Part shown: positions 53,863 through 63,425 of the stretch, piece after piece | How positions within the stretch are numbered: position 1 is the stretch's first letter | Layout: every line of letters starts with the position of its first letter | Assembly (NCBI GenBank): GCA_905478035.1 | Contig: CAJQGX010000011.1 | Location: 35,991-99,990 of the forward strand | DNA length: 64,000 nt | Source of the DNA: an uncultured SAR86 cluster bacterium | Lineage (GTDB): Bacteria > Pseudomonadota > Gammaproteobacteria > Magnimaribacterales > D2472 | Reading direction: 5' to 3' | Position numbers and translations under genes: made by a program | Notes under the pieces: generated by a model | Seen by the model: only the letters and a program-made list of their open reading frames with translations | What the model was told of the DNA's origin: nothing | Databases searched by the model: none

Positions 53863-55272
53863 TTAGATATTTATAATCTGAATAGCCTCAGAGTGCTCTT
53901 CAGAGAAAATGCTTGAAACCATAATAAACTTAAGATCTTTACGGCCATAATATTTCTTTAAAATCTTACTTACATTATGCAAAGTCTTTTCATGATTAGA
54001 TAAATTTCTTAGGTAAAAGGACTTAGTTGAACCAACCAATGTTAATTGGTTAAGAGTTTTCTTGTTACCTGTAAAGGTAAAAATAGGAATGCCATTAGGC
54101 TTCGAATTAGATATATATTGAGCTGTCTTGCCGGTTCTTGTAATTGCAATAATTCCATCTGCATTTATTGACTCAGCCAGATCTTTTGCAGCAAGTCCAA
54201 TATGTTGCCAATCTGAGTTTGGTGAATAGCTTTTCTCATACTCAAGAGTTTTGAATTTTTCTGTTTTTTTCGCTATAGATTTAAGGAATCTAACGCATTC
54301 TACAGGGTACTTTCCAACACTTGTTTCACCAGAAAGCATTATTGCATCAGCGCCTTCATATATAGCATTTGCAATATCTGTTACCTCTGCCCTGGTTGGT
54401 GTTGGGTTTTCAATCATTGATTCGAGCAAATGAGTGGCAACAATAGACCTCCTACCCCACTTAGCACATGCATGCATAATTCTTCTTTGTATATTTGGTA
54501 AGTCAGTTAAGCTTGTCTCAATTCCAAGATCTCCTCTTGCAACCATGACACCCCATGATGCCTTGCTAATTTGATGAATATTATTCAGTCCTTCTTGATT
54601 TTCAATCTTAGCTATTATTTTGGCTTTAGATCTTTTGGAATCTAATATCTTTTGAAGTTTTTCTAAATCCTCAGTATCTCTAACAAAAGAGAGAGCAATA
54701 AAATCAACATTATTTTTCATCCCAAAATTTATATCATCAAGATCCTTTGATGTTATTGATGGAAGATTAACTCTTACGCCTGGAAGATTCACATGACGCT
54801 TAGATCCAAGCTTTCCTCCATCTAAAACTTTACATAATAGAGTCTCTTCATCTTTTGAAAGGACTTTAAAATTTATTAAGCCGTTATCAACAGATATTTT
54901 TGAACCTTCGCTTACGCTATGAATTAAATCCTTATAATTAATCTTAATTGAAGACGTTTCAACGTCTACCTGATCTCTTACAGTAAGAGTTACCTCATCA
55001 CCAACTTTTAAATCCATTGTTAACTCAGTATCGCCTGTTCTAATTTCAGGACCTTGAGTATCTAGAAGAATACCTATTTTTCCATGATTAATTTTTGAAT
55101 CATTATTAATTTTATGTATTCTATCGATGATAGCTTTAGCAGATTTATGTTTTGCATGAGACATGTTTATTCTTGCAACATTCATTCCATTTTTATGTAA
55201 CTGTCTTAGAGAGGCAATATCCTGAGTAGCAGGGCCTATCGTGCAAATTATTTTAGTTCTAGTAAAGTCCAT
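53863..55272 (-). CDS. pyk: Pyruvate kinase
   Basis: A 469-residue enzyme making pyruvate and ATP from phosphoenolpyruvate. Signatures: RTKIICTIGPAT, RINMSHAKHKSA, LLDTQGPEIRTGD, FIALSFVRD, the catalytic lysine region KIIAKIENQEG, and MVARGDLGIE. Domain order A-B-A-C is complete. It follows gap by 51 bases and is the second gene of the HexR-linked unit. Confidence 0.95.
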   Translation of the reverse strand: MDFTRTKIICTIGPATQDIASLRQLHKNGMNVARINMSHAKHKSAKAIIDRIHKINNDSKINHGKIGILLDTQGPEIRTGDTELTMDLKVGDEVTLTVRDQVDVETSSIKINYKDLIHSVSEGSKISVDNGLINFKVLSKDEETLLCKVLDGGKLGSKRHVNLPGVRVNLPSITSKDLDDINFGMKNNVDFIALSFVRDTEDLEKLQKILDSKRSKAKIIAKIENQEGLNNIHQISKASWGVMVARGDLGIETSLTDLPNIQRRIMHACAKWGRRSIVATHLLESMIENPTPTRAEVTDIANAIYEGADAIMLSGETSVGKYPVECVRFLKSIAKKTEKFKTLEYEKSYSPNSDWQHIGLAAKDLAESINADGIIAITRTGKTAQYISNSKPNGIPIFTFTGNKKTLNQLTLVGSTKSFYLRNLSNHEKTLHNVSKILKKYYGRKDLKFIMVSSIFSEEHSEAIQIINI

Positions 55273-55323
55273 AATTTAGGCATCTTAATACATTAAGACC
55301 ATTGAATGAATAAATTTATCAGT

Positions 55324-56361
55324 TTATGCAATTTCTTTTAAAGAAATACTTGATATATTTTTAATATACAAGCTCATCTCTAACATTCGCTTTGAAAAGC
55401 CCCATTCATTATCATACCAAGCTAAAATTTTAGTTTGATTTCCAATCTGATAGATGTGATTTAGATCAAATATTGAGGACGAATCATTATGATTGAAATC
55501 TGAACTGACTAAAGGCAACTCACATATAGATAAGATATTTTTCATAGAATTATTAGAAGCAAAGACAATTGAATCAATAAGCTCTTGTATAGAAAACTGT
55601 TTTTCAGTTTCAAATGTCATATCAAGCATAGAAACATTAAGGACAGGAACTCTTGTTGCCATTCCATTAAGCTTCCCATCAAGCTCTGGAATAACAAGAC
55701 CTATAGCTTTAGCAGCACCAGTTTTGGAAGGAATAATTGATGCTGACGCAGCTCTTGCTCTATATAAATCTGAATGGGCTATATCTAGTAAGCTCTGATC
55801 ATTTGTACTTGCGTGAACGGTATTTATTAAACCACTTTTTATTTTAAAGTTATCATTGATAATTTTTGCTAAAGGAGCAAGGCAGTTTGTAGTGCAAGAT
55901 GCATTAGAAATAATATTATCATCGTTGGTAATAGTTTCATGATTAACACCATAAACAATAGTCTTATCAGGATTTTGAGCAGGAGCTGAAATTAAAACCT
56001 TTTTAGCTCCAGCATCTAAATGTTTTTTAGCCCCTTCTCTTGAAGTGAAAAAACCAGTGCACTCAAAAACTATATCAATACCTAATTCTGACCAAGGAAG
56101 ATTTGATGGATCTTTTTCTGAGTAATACTTAATAGAAGAATTATCAATATTAATTTCTTCAGATTCTGCTGATACATTATTAAGTATTTGTCCATGCAGC
56201 GAGTCATATTTTAAAAGATGAGCATTAGATGTAATATTTCCAAGATCATTTATAGCAACCAATTCTAAGGCTCCTCCTTGTCCTGCCAAATACTTACCCT
56301 CTATAAGATGCCTAGTAATATTTTTTCCAATTCTACCAAATCCATTAATTGCAATTTTCAT
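55324..56361 (-). CDS. gap: Glyceraldehyde-3-phosphate dehydrogenase
   Basis: A 345-residue NAD-type dehydrogenase: INGFGRIGKNITRHL at the nucleotide site, the active-site SNASCTTNCLAPLAKI with C156, and the WYDNEWGFSKRML end. It acts on the triose from KDPG cleavage. First gene of the gap-pyk-marC-pgl unit; a HexR-type palindrome ends 16 bases upstream. Confidence 0.95.
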   Translation of the reverse strand: MKIAINGFGRIGKNITRHLIEGKYLAGQGGALELVAINDLGNITSNAHLLKYDSLHGQILNNVSAESEEINIDNSSIKYYSEKDPSNLPWSELGIDIVFECTGFFTSREGAKKHLDAGAKKVLISAPAQNPDKTIVYGVNHETITNDDNIISNASCTTNCLAPLAKIINDNFKIKSGLINTVHASTNDQSLLDIAHSDLYRARAASASIIPSKTGAAKAIGLVIPELDGKLNGMATRVPVLNVSMLDMTFETEKQFSIQELIDSIVFASNNSMKNILSICELPLVSSDFNHNDSSSIFDLNHIYQIGNQTKILAWYDNEWGFSKRMLEMSLYIKNISSISLKEIA

Positions 56362-56377
56362 ATAATTAAAATTCCTT

Positions 56378-56400
56378 ATTATGTAAATTATTTACATAAT
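56378..56400. promoter_or_regulatory. HexR-type operator, 23-base perfect palindrome
   Basis: ATTATGTAAAT, central T, ATTTACATAAT: a perfect inverted repeat with TGTAA/TTACA at the HexR spacing. It lies 16 bases before the gap start and 94 bases before the divergent oadG start. A TATAAT at 56423-56428 may be the oad -10 box, which would put the palindrome at its -35 region. Confidence 0.72.
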
Positions 56401-56494
56401 ACTAATTAAATATGAATAATTGTATAATATTTTCATGATTAAGACACGTATTTAATGTATAATCTTTTAGGTTACAAAATCACTTATTCCATAA

Positions 56495-56713
56495 ATGGAG
56501 TTTTTTTTAGTTATAGAGCAAGGTTTGGATCTCATGCTTACTGGCATGATGACAGTTTTTATATTTCTCGGTCTGTTGATTTTATTAATTAATATTTCAT
56601 CATTTATTTTTAAAGAAGATATTAATAAGAAAAATATAGAAAATACCAATAAGTCTTCTAGCATTCCGAATGATCATCTTCAAATAATCAACCAAATTAA
56701 TAAGAGAATTTAA
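56495..56713 (+). CDS. oadG: Oxaloacetate decarboxylase gamma subunit
   Basis: A 72-residue protein with one membrane helix near 15-37 (MLTGMMTVFIFLGLLILLI) and a polar tail, the layout of OadG, which tethers OadA to OadB. First gene of oadGAB, 3 bases before oadA. The tail is shorter than usual and lacks the zinc-binding histidines at its very end, ending instead INQINKRI. Confidence 0.85.
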   Translation: MEFFLVIEQGLDLMLTGMMTVFIFLGLLILLINISSFIFKEDINKKNIENTNKSSSIPNDHLQIINQINKRI

Positions 56714-56716
56714 GTT

Positions 56717-58468
56717 ATGGATTCAAAAAAAATTGGAATAACTGATGTGGTGTTGCGTGACGCTCATCAATCCCTTCTTGCAACAAGATTAAGGTACGAG
56801 GATATGGAAAAAATTCTTCATGATATGGATCAAGTTGGTTATTGGTCTGTTGAATCATGGGGCGGAGCTATTTTTGACTCATGTATAAGGTATTTAGGTG
56901 AAGATCCATGGGAAAGAATAAGAAAAATTAAATCTAATATGCCTAATACACCTCAACAAATGCTCTTGAGAGGTCAAAACTTATTAGGTTATAAACACTA
57001 TGCAGATGATGTTGTCTTTAAGTTTGTTGAAAAGGCTAAACTAAATGGGGTTGATGTTTTTAGGGTATTTGATGCATTAAATGATCCAAGAAATATGGAA
57101 ACAGCATTGAAGGCAGTTATACAAAATGATGGTCATGCTCAAGGAACTATATCTTATACAACAAGTCCTGTTCATAATCTTCAGACATGGATTGATTTAT
57201 CTTTAAGATTGCAAGATTTTGGATGCCATTCTATTGCTATTAAAGATATGGCTGGTCTCTTAGATCCATATATAGGCTTTGAACTGGTTTCAAAACTTAA
57301 AGAGGAAATTGACATTCCTCTTCATCTCCATAGTCATGCAACTACAGGAATGTCTACTACTACTGCAATAAAATGCATAGAAGCTGGATTAGATAATGTA
57401 GATACATCAATATCGTCAATGAGCATGACATATGGTCATTCAGCAACAGAGACGCTTGTAGGTATCTTGCAAGATACTAAATATGATACAAATATTAGGT
57501 TAGATTCTCTTGTTTCTATAGCTACACACTTTAGAAAAGTAAGAAAAAAGTATGCTGAATATGAAGGATCTTTAAGAGGTGTTGATGCAAGAATAATAAG
57601 CTCTCAAGTTCCAGGAGGTATGCTCACAAATCTTGAAAATCAATTGAAAGAACAGAATGCTATAGAAAAATTTGATGAAGTAATAGATGAAATTCCAAAT
57701 GTAAGAGCAGACCTAGGCTTTATTCCATTAGTCACTCCGACTTCCCAGATCGTTGGAACACAAGCGGTTATAAACATTCTTAGTGACAAAAGATATAAAA
57801 CTGTAACAAAAGAAACTGCAGCTCTGTTAAAAGGCGAATATGGCGCAACTCCAGCACCTGTAGACCATGATCTTCAATCTACTATCTTAGATGGAAATAA
57901 AGCAGTTACATGTCGTCCTGCAGATCTATTAGGAAATAATGAATTTGATGAAACTAAAGAGTCATTTATAAAAATAATAAATGATAAAAATCTATCAATT
58001 GAACAAAGTGAAGAAAACATTCTTACATATGCCCTTTTTCCTGAAGTAGGAATAAAGTTTTTTGAAAATATTGATAACTCAGATTTTTTTGAAAAAGCAC
58101 CATTAGATTTTTCTAATTCAGAAGGTGACATATATAAAGTATCTATTGAGGATAAAAATTACTTTGTAAAGTATTCAAAAGCTTCAGATCCAGAGATATT
58201 AAACCAAAATACTGACATCAAAAAAAATAATAATGATATTAATATAAGTTCAAGTGGTGAGGTGATAACAGCACCTCTAAGTGGCAACATTTTTTCAATT
58301 ATTAAAAGAGATGGTGATAATATTCAAGAAGATGATACTGTCATTGTGCTTGAGGCTATGAAAATGGAAACCACTATCAAAACCCCTCTAAATGGAGTTA
58401 TTAAAAAAGTCTTTGTAAAGAATGGTGATAAGGTGAATGTAGGTGATCCATTATTTGAGGTGATTTAA
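56717..58468 (+). CDS. oadA: Oxaloacetate decarboxylase alpha subunit (biotin-dependent)
   Basis: Transfers carboxyl from oxaloacetate to biotin. The 583 residues carry the carboxyltransferase domain ([15 protein letters not shown] at 10-24, zinc ligands in [10 protein letters not shown]), a PYC_OADA middle domain, and the C-terminal biotinyl domain with K549 in LEAMKMETT. Complete. It makes pyruvate from oxaloacetate while powering sodium export by OadB. Confidence 0.95.
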   Translation: MDSKKIGITDVVLRDAHQSLLATRLRYEDMEKILHDMDQVGYWSVESWGGAIFDSCIRYLGEDPWERIRKIKSNMPNTPQQMLLRGQNLLGYKHYADDVVFKFVEKAKLNGVDVFRVFDALNDPRNMETALKAVIQNDGHAQGTISYTTSPVHNLQTWIDLSLRLQDFGCHSIAIKDMAGLLDPYIGFELVSKLKEEIDIPLHLHSHATTGMSTTTAIKCIEAGLDNVDTSISSMSMTYGHSATETLVGILQDTKYDTNIRLDSLVSIATHFRKVRKKYAEYEGSLRGVDARIISSQVPGGMLTNLENQLKEQNAIEKFDEVIDEIPNVRADLGFIPLVTPTSQIVGTQAVINILSDKRYKTVTKETAALLKGEYGATPAPVDHDLQSTILDGNKAVTCRPADLLGNNEFDETKESFIKIINDKNLSIEQSEENILTYALFPEVGIKFFENIDNSDFFEKAPLDFSNSEGDIYKVSIEDKNYFVKYSKASDPEILNQNTDIKKNNNDINISSSGEVITAPLSGNIFSIIKRDGDNIQEDDTVIVLEAMKMETTIKTPLNGVIKKVFVKNGDKVNVGDPLFEVI

Positions 58469-58470
58469 TA

Positions 58471-59757
58471 ATGAGTTTTTTCAATTTTATAAGCACACTA
58501 GGTATATTTAGTCTAACCATTAATCAATCTATAATGATATTGGTTGGTTTACTTCTATTATATTTAGCAATAAATAAGAAATTTGAACCATTACTTCTTC
58601 TCCCAATTGGCTTTGGTGCCATTCTTACAAACATTCCTGAGATTGGGTTGTCACTAAGTCCTATTGAAAAATTAATATATGCTAATAATTTAGATCATAT
58701 AAATATTGTTTTAGAAAAGTTTTTTTCCTTAGATCAGAGTTTGTCTAAAGTTTTAAAAGATGTTTCGTATACAGATATGATTGCAATAAACAACCAAGCA
58801 CAGGATTTGGGATATAAGCCTGGTATTCTCTTCACATTTTACGAAGTTGCTATTGGATCTGGGATAGCTCCACTACTAATTTTTATGGGTGTTGGCGCCA
58901 TGACAGACTTTGGCCCCCTTCTGGCTAACCCAAAGACATTAATACTTGGGGCTGCTGCACAATTCGGTATCTTTGCAACAGTTATGGGTGCACTTGCTTT
59001 AGATTATTTTGGAATAATAGAGTTTACTCTTAAACAGGCAGCTGCCACAGGAATTATTGGCGGTGCTGATGGACCTACTGCTATTTATGTCTCTTCAATT
59101 CTTGCACCAGAACTACTTGGTGCAATTGCTGTTGCAGCATATTCATATATGGCGCTTGTTCCTCTTATTCAGCCTCCAATAATGAAAGCCTTGACAACAA
59201 AAAAGGAAAAAGAAATTGCAATGGTTCAATTAAGAGTTGTTTCGCAATCTGAAAAAATAGTATTTCCAATTATTTTACTACTGCTTGTTGGACTCTTGCT
59301 TCCTAGCGCATCTCCATTATTAGGAATGCTCTGTCTAGGAAACCTTATGAAAGAATCATTAGTTGTTGATAGACTAAGTGATGTTGCTCAAAATTCATTA
59401 ATAAATATAGTAACTATATTTCTTGGTCTAGCCGTTGGATCAAAGCTGGCGGCTGATAAATTTCTTACACCCGAAACACTAGGGATTCTTATTCTAGGAA
59501 TGATTGCTTTTGCAATCGGTACAGCTTCTGGAGTTTTGGTTGCTAAGCTTATGAATATATTTAGTAAAGATAAGATAAATCCATTGATTGGAGCAGCTGG
59601 AGTTTCAGCGGTACCTATGGCTGCTAGAGTTGTTAATAAAGTAGGTTTAGAATATAACTCACAAAATCATTTACTTATGCATGCAATGGGTCCAAATATT
59701 GCAGGCGTTATTGGATCTGCTGTTGCTGCTGGTGTGATGATTAAATTCTTAGGATAA
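58471..59757 (+). CDS. oadB: Oxaloacetate decarboxylase beta subunit (sodium pump)
   Basis: A 428-residue membrane protein that decarboxylates carboxybiotin and exports sodium. Ten or so hydrophobic segments; the sodium site region [13 protein letters not shown] includes D200, and [16 protein letters not shown] is the N-terminal signature. It starts 2 bases after oadA. The sodium gradient it makes would suit the sodium-dependent glucose carrier at 41955-43520. Confidence 0.95.
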   Translation: MSFFNFISTLGIFSLTINQSIMILVGLLLLYLAINKKFEPLLLLPIGFGAILTNIPEIGLSLSPIEKLIYANNLDHINIVLEKFFSLDQSLSKVLKDVSYTDMIAINNQAQDLGYKPGILFTFYEVAIGSGIAPLLIFMGVGAMTDFGPLLANPKTLILGAAAQFGIFATVMGALALDYFGIIEFTLKQAAATGIIGGADGPTAIYVSSILAPELLGAIAVAAYSYMALVPLIQPPIMKALTTKKEKEIAMVQLRVVSQSEKIVFPIILLLLVGLLLPSASPLLGMLCLGNLMKESLVVDRLSDVAQNSLINIVTIFLGLAVGSKLAADKFLTPETLGILILGMIAFAIGTASGVLVAKLMNIFSKDKINPLIGAAGVSAVPMAARVVNKVGLEYNSQNHLLMHAMGPNIAGVIGSAVAAGVMIKFLG

Positions 59758-59768
59758 AACTCCAGACG

Positions 59769-59792
59769 AAAAAAAACAGAGGCTAGCTCTGT
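59769..59792 (-). terminator. Terminator of the small RNA
   Basis: ACAGAG and CTCTGT pair around CTAGC, and on the minus strand are followed by eight T. On the plus strand a shorter T run follows, so it may also end oadB transcription. Confidence 0.8.
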
Positions 59793-59990
59793 CTTTTTAG
59801 TTCGAGATCCTTAGGGGTCTAAAGTGAGATTTTCTTTAGCTCCTTGATTTCTTTCTCTTGAAATCTTGGTGGGTTTATAAGCTCTTTTTTATCGTCGACT
59901 CTTACAAACGCTTTCACCCTATGGGCTCTTCCTCTTTGATTCTCCCTACTTCCCGTCTGCAGTTGATCGTTAGTCGGAATCAAGTTGGTC
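59769..59990 (-). ncRNA. Probable small structured RNA, about 220 nt, unassigned
   Basis: The 285-base gap after oadB (59758-60042) has a full transcription unit on the minus strand: a near-consensus promoter (59996-60023) and a terminator (59769-59792). The sequence between folds into hairpins: 59963-59983 (TTGAT/ATCAA), 59846-59865 (GATTTC/GAAATC, 8-base loop) and 59809-59824. There are five GGA motifs, as in CsrB/RsmY-type RNAs, but not clearly in loops. Features of tmRNA, 6S, SRP and RNase P RNA were not found. A 54-codon frame (TTG at 59983 to TAG at 59819) runs through it without a ribosome-binding site, so a small protein cannot be excluded. Confidence 0.55.
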
Positions 59991-59995
59991 TAGTA

Positions 59996-60023
59996 AATAT
60001 ACGCTTCTGAATTTTATTGTCAA
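59996..60023 (-). promoter_or_regulatory. Sigma-70 promoter of the small RNA
   Basis: On the minus strand a perfect TTGACA (60018-60023) is followed after 16 bases by TATATT (59996-60001). Transcription would start near 59988-59990. It is the closest match to consensus seen in the window and sits just past the phzF-like stop. Confidence 0.7.
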
Positions 60024-60042
60024 CACCTAAAATGAAAAAAGA

Positions 60043-60825
60043 TTAAATAAATATCTCGCCCTTCATATATAAAACTGAATTGCCTCCAATAAGAACTCTC
60101 TCACTCTTATGTTCACAATATAAAATACCACCGCGTTGCGATAATTGTTTAGCAATTAGCTTAGTCTTATTTAATTTTTTGCTCCAATATGGAATTAAAG
60201 TCGTATGAGCTGAACCAGTAACAGGGTCCTCAATAACCCCAGTAGATGGGAAGAAGCACCTGGAAACAAAATCACAGTCCTCTCCTGGCGCAGTTGCAAT
60301 AAGCCCCCTTTTATCAATTTTTTTTATAGCTTCAATATTTAGATTCAAATTTTTAATATCTGATTCAGATTTAAATATAGCCAATAGATCATCTCTACCT
60401 TCATAGAGATCTATTGGAAATAATTCTAAGGAATTGAATACTTCATCATGCTTACTTGATGAGATAAGCTTATCCGTTGGAAAATCTAAAAAAAGGGCTT
60501 GCTCTTCTTTAAATACTTTAAGAGCGCCATTTTTTTTTGAATGCACCTCAAAAATATGTGCATCCTTATTTATATAGTTAAAAAATACATGTGCAGAGGC
60601 TAGTGTTGCATGACCACATAAATCAATCTCACACTCTGGTGCAAACCATCTTATAAAATATTTATTATCTCTAAAATTAATAAACGCAGTTTCAGAAAGA
60701 TTATTCTCAGCAGCAATATTCTGCATTACTTTTCGATTATTAAGATCTGAGAAAATTACTGCTGCCGGATTCCCAGAAAACAAGGAATTTGAAAATGCAT
60801 CAACATAATAAATAGGTAATCTCAT
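60043..60825 (-). CDS. PhzF-family isomerase-like protein
   Basis: A 260-residue protein of the PhzF/DapF-like fold: YYVDAFSNSLFSGNPAAVI at the start with the GNPA motif, AAENNLSETAFI (catalytic Glu), RWFAPECEIDLCGHATLASA, and GVIEDPVTGSAHTTLIPYW near the C-terminus. The fold and active-site residues are complete, but family members act on varied metabolites, so the reaction is unknown. It starts 19 bases after the VOC gene ends. Confidence 0.88.
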   Translation of the reverse strand: MRLPIYYVDAFSNSLFSGNPAAVIFSDLNNRKVMQNIAAENNLSETAFINFRDNKYFIRWFAPECEIDLCGHATLASAHVFFNYINKDAHIFEVHSKKNGALKVFKEEQALFLDFPTDKLISSSKHDEVFNSLELFPIDLYEGRDDLLAIFKSESDIKNLNLNIEAIKKIDKRGLIATAPGEDCDFVSRCFFPSTGVIEDPVTGSAHTTLIPYWSKKLNKTKLIAKQLSQRGGILYCEHKSERVLIGGNSVLYMKGEIFI

Positions 60826-60844
60826 GATGCTCTCATAGAGAATA

Positions 60845-61237
60845 CTACTTCAAATTAATCATTGTGCATATTTTATTGCCTGATGGATCTCTTAAATAAG
60901 CTAGATATGCCTTCATTCCACCAGCTTCTCTAACTCCAGGAGGATCTTCACAAGTAACTCCACCATTTTCTTCACCTGCTTTATGCCATGCATCACATGT
61001 TTCTGTATCCGCAGCCTTAAATCCAATAGTTGCACCATTTCCATGAGATGCATCATTTCCATCTAATGGCTCAGTGATCATAAATGTACTACCATCTAAG
61101 AAATACATATATCTAACTACACCATTATGTCCAATGTGTTGATATCCTGGCTTGGCTCCTAAGACTCCAAGGGTTGCGTCGTAAAACTTTTTAGACGCCT
61201 CTATATCAGTTGCTCCTACCATGATGTGATTAAACAT
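60845..61237 (-). CDS. VOC/glyoxalase-fold protein
   Basis: A 130-residue one-domain member of the vicinal oxygen chelate superfamily: FNHIMVGATDIEASKKFYD at the N-terminus and YLRDPSGNKICTMI at the C-terminus, with a metal-type His at H4 and Glu-like residues in between. AAAGGAG precedes the ATG well. Substrate unknown. A perfect palindrome lies 29 bases upstream, and phzF-like follows, suggesting a small two-gene unit. Confidence 0.85.
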   Translation of the reverse strand: MFNHIMVGATDIEASKKFYDATLGVLGAKPGYQHIGHNGVVRYMYFLDGSTFMITEPLDGNDASHGNGATIGFKAADTETCDAWHKAGEENGGVTCEDPPGVREAGGMKAYLAYLRDPSGNKICTMINLK

Positions 61238-61266
61238 AATTTGCTCCTTTGTTTAAAGTTAAAAAT

Positions 61267-61283
61267 TTACACTATTAGTGTAA
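61267..61283. promoter_or_regulatory. Perfect 17-base palindrome upstream of the VOC gene
   Basis: TTACACTA, central T, TAGTGTAA. It lies in the 60-base gap between the MBL-fold gene end (61298) and the VOC start (61237), where an operator would be. It has no T run, so it is not a terminator. No matching regulator gene is adjacent. Confidence 0.45.
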
Positions 61284-61297
61284 CTACAAAATGAATA

Positions 61298-62326
61298 CTA
61301 TTCTAGGCGAATAACTTCGCCTGGAATAAGAGTGCTAAAGTTATTTAAATTTGATTTTTGCAAAGCTTTTTGAAGCCTGATTTTTGGTTCTATTGTATCT
61401 TCATCAGTAAGTGTAAAAGTAGCCCAATGCATGCCAAAACTATATTCGGATTCTAGATCGATCATAATTTTAATAGCATCTTCTGGATTAACATGACTTG
61501 CTGCCATGAACCACTCAGGCTCATATGCACCTATAGGAATAAAAGAATATTTAGGTGACCCTAATCTTTCTTTGGTAGTTATAAAATCTTTAGAATACCC
61601 TGTATCACCTGCGTGAAATATAGAATAGTCAGAATTTTTAATATACCAACCGCCCCATAAGCTTTTATTTTTATCAAAAAGTCCTCTTCGTGACCAATGC
61701 TGAACTGGTGTAAATATAAAAGCGGTATTATTTATATTAAAATTTTCCCACCATTCGAATTCATAAACATTTTTAATATTCTTTTTATCAAAAATACTCT
61801 TATCACCCTTTGGAATTAAGAAAATAATTTTAGAATTTAATTCATATAAACGTTTTAGAGACCTTATATCTAAATGATCGTAATGGTTATGACTTACTGT
61901 TACAACATCAATTTTAGGTAAGTCTTTAATATTTATTGCAGGTGGAATGAGCCTCTTTGGACCAAAGTTCTTAAATGGTGATGCTCTTTCAGAGAAAATA
62001 GGATCTGTTAAAATTGTAAGTCCATTCTTTTTAATTAAGAAGGTTGAATGGCCAATCCAAATTGAGTAATTATCATCACTCTTAAAATCTATATTTTTCC
62101 ACTCAGAAGATAGATCTATGGATGTTGTGATGGATTCCCTTTGATTTCTTTGCCATTTTAAAAGTTCAGAAAAGGATTTATCTATTGCAACTCCATTTGT
62201 ATTTTTATATTCAGCCATAGCACATAACGGCGCTATTAGTCCTACGAAAACAAACAGTCTAAGTGCAAGGTTGATTTGATTATGATGCAAGAGCTTCTTT
62301 AACAGCCTCGTGAACCACATTACCAT
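61298..62326 (-). CDS. Metallo-beta-lactamase-fold hydrolase (NAPE-PLD/UlaG-like), exported
   Basis: A 342-residue protein with the zinc motif SHNHYDHLD (HxHxDH), IWIGHSTFLIKKNGLTILTDP at the N-terminal part, and FHAGDTGYSKDF and GMHWATFTL giving further ligands. This fits the group that includes N-acyl-phosphatidylethanolamine phospholipase D. A hydrophobic export signal (LALRLFVFVGLIAPLCAMA) precedes it. The start at 62326 overlaps ald by 47 bases and puts about 20 extra residues before the signal; the true start may be a non-ATG codon closer in. Confidence 0.78.
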   Translation of the reverse strand: MVMWFTRLLKKLLHHNQINLALRLFVFVGLIAPLCAMAEYKNTNGVAIDKSFSELLKWQRNQRESITTSIDLSSEWKNIDFKSDDNYSIWIGHSTFLIKKNGLTILTDPIFSERASPFKNFGPKRLIPPAINIKDLPKIDVVTVSHNHYDHLDIRSLKRLYELNSKIIFLIPKGDKSIFDKKNIKNVYEFEWWENFNINNTAFIFTPVQHWSRRGLFDKNKSLWGGWYIKNSDYSIFHAGDTGYSKDFITTKERLGSPKYSFIPIGAYEPEWFMAASHVNPEDAIKIMIDLESEYSFGMHWATFTLTDEDTIEPKIRLQKALQKSNLNNFSTLIPGEVIRLE

Positions 62327-63368
62327 TTTTAAAATTTAGGCCATTAGCTAAATGATCGTTTTCATTAAGAGCAATATCTATACCTTTATTAGCTAGCTCA
62401 AGAACATAAGATAGAGTTGCCTTATTTAGAGCTTCTGTAGCAGTTAGTGGAACCGCCCCAGGCATATTAGTAACACAGTAATGTAAAACGCCATTGTGAA
62501 GATATGTTGGTTCATCATGAGTAGTAGGTCTGCTTGATTCAAAGCAACCACCTTGATCTATAGATATATCTACCATTACAGCACCAGGTTTCATATTTTT
62601 TAACATATTATTTTTAATAACCTTGGGAGCCTTTTTACCAATTACATAAACTGCACCAATAACTAAATCAGAGTTTTTGATTGCTTGCTCAATTGTAGAT
62701 TCTGTTGAGAGAATATATTCAATATTATGAGTGCCATGAGTATTCTTTAGTTCATTTAATCTTTTCTCTGATAAGTCTATAATTTTTAAATAGGCTTTAT
62801 TTGAAATAGCTTTCTCAATGGCTTCGGTACCAGCAACCCCTGCTCCAATGACTGTAACTACTCTAGGTTCAATATCATTAAATGCACCAATAAGAGTTCC
62901 CATGCCTTTGTTTGGTCTCAGAAGGTGATAAGAGCCAACAATGACACTTAATTGTCCTGCTATAGCGCTCATAGGAGCCAATAGAGGCATACTTCCATCT
63001 TCAGCAGTAACTGTCTCATAGGCAATGCCTGTAGCGCCTGTAGCAACTAATCCAGCTGCTTGTTCTGGCTCACCAGCTAAGTGTAAGTAAGTAAATAGAG
63101 TGTGTTTTTCATTTATATATTGAAACTCTTTTGGCATTGGTTCTTTAACTTTTACAATTAAGGTTGTTGATTCAAAAACTTCTTTTGCAGAATTTAGTAT
63201 TACAGCGCCAGAATTAAGATAATCATTGTCACTAAAACCTATTGCATCACCAGCCATGGATTGAACATATACTTCATGCGAATGATCAACAAGAATTCTT
63301 ACTGAAGCAGGTGTTAGTGACACCCTAAACTCATTATTTTTAATCTCTTTCGGAACACCAATTTTCAT
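62280..63368 (-). CDS. ald: Alanine dehydrogenase
   Basis: A 362-residue NAD-dependent enzyme linking L-alanine to pyruvate and ammonia. Signatures: IGVPKEIKNNEFRVSLTP at the start, VKVKEPMPKEF, and the nucleotide-binding VTVIGAGVAGTEAIEKA. GCVTNMPGAVP-like region (YCVTNMPGAVPLTAT) is typical of Ald rather than transhydrogenase. A complete protein, standing alone next to tRNA-Ala. Confidence 0.94.
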   Translation of the reverse strand: MKIGVPKEIKNNEFRVSLTPASVRILVDHSHEVYVQSMAGDAIGFSDNDYLNSGAVILNSAKEVFESTTLIVKVKEPMPKEFQYINEKHTLFTYLHLAGEPEQAAGLVATGATGIAYETVTAEDGSMPLLAPMSAIAGQLSVIVGSYHLLRPNKGMGTLIGAFNDIEPRVVTVIGAGVAGTEAIEKAISNKAYLKIIDLSEKRLNELKNTHGTHNIEYILSTESTIEQAIKNSDLVIGAVYVIGKKAPKVIKNNMLKNMKPGAVMVDISIDQGGCFESSRPTTHDEPTYLHNGVLHYCVTNMPGAVPLTATEALNKATLSYVLELANKGIDIALNENDHLANGLNFKNGNVVHEAVKEALAS

Positions 63369-63425
63369 AAGTCTACTATATCAAAAATGAGCAAATAAAA
63401 TGTAAAAAATGTACGCATTAATTAA

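Noticed and set aside
59819..59983. 54-codon open frame within the small RNA on the minus strand
   Set aside because: It has a TTG start, no ribosome-binding site and coincides with hairpins and a strong promoter/terminator pair, so RNA is favoured; kept as an alternative in the ncRNA entry.
59769..59990. Possible RNase P, tmRNA or 6S RNA
   Set aside because: A short stretch (AGGGTGAAAG and GTAAGAG) recalls RNase P RNA, but the P4 elements and overall length are absent; no tRNA-like end with CCA, no tag frame and no 6S-type closing helix were found.
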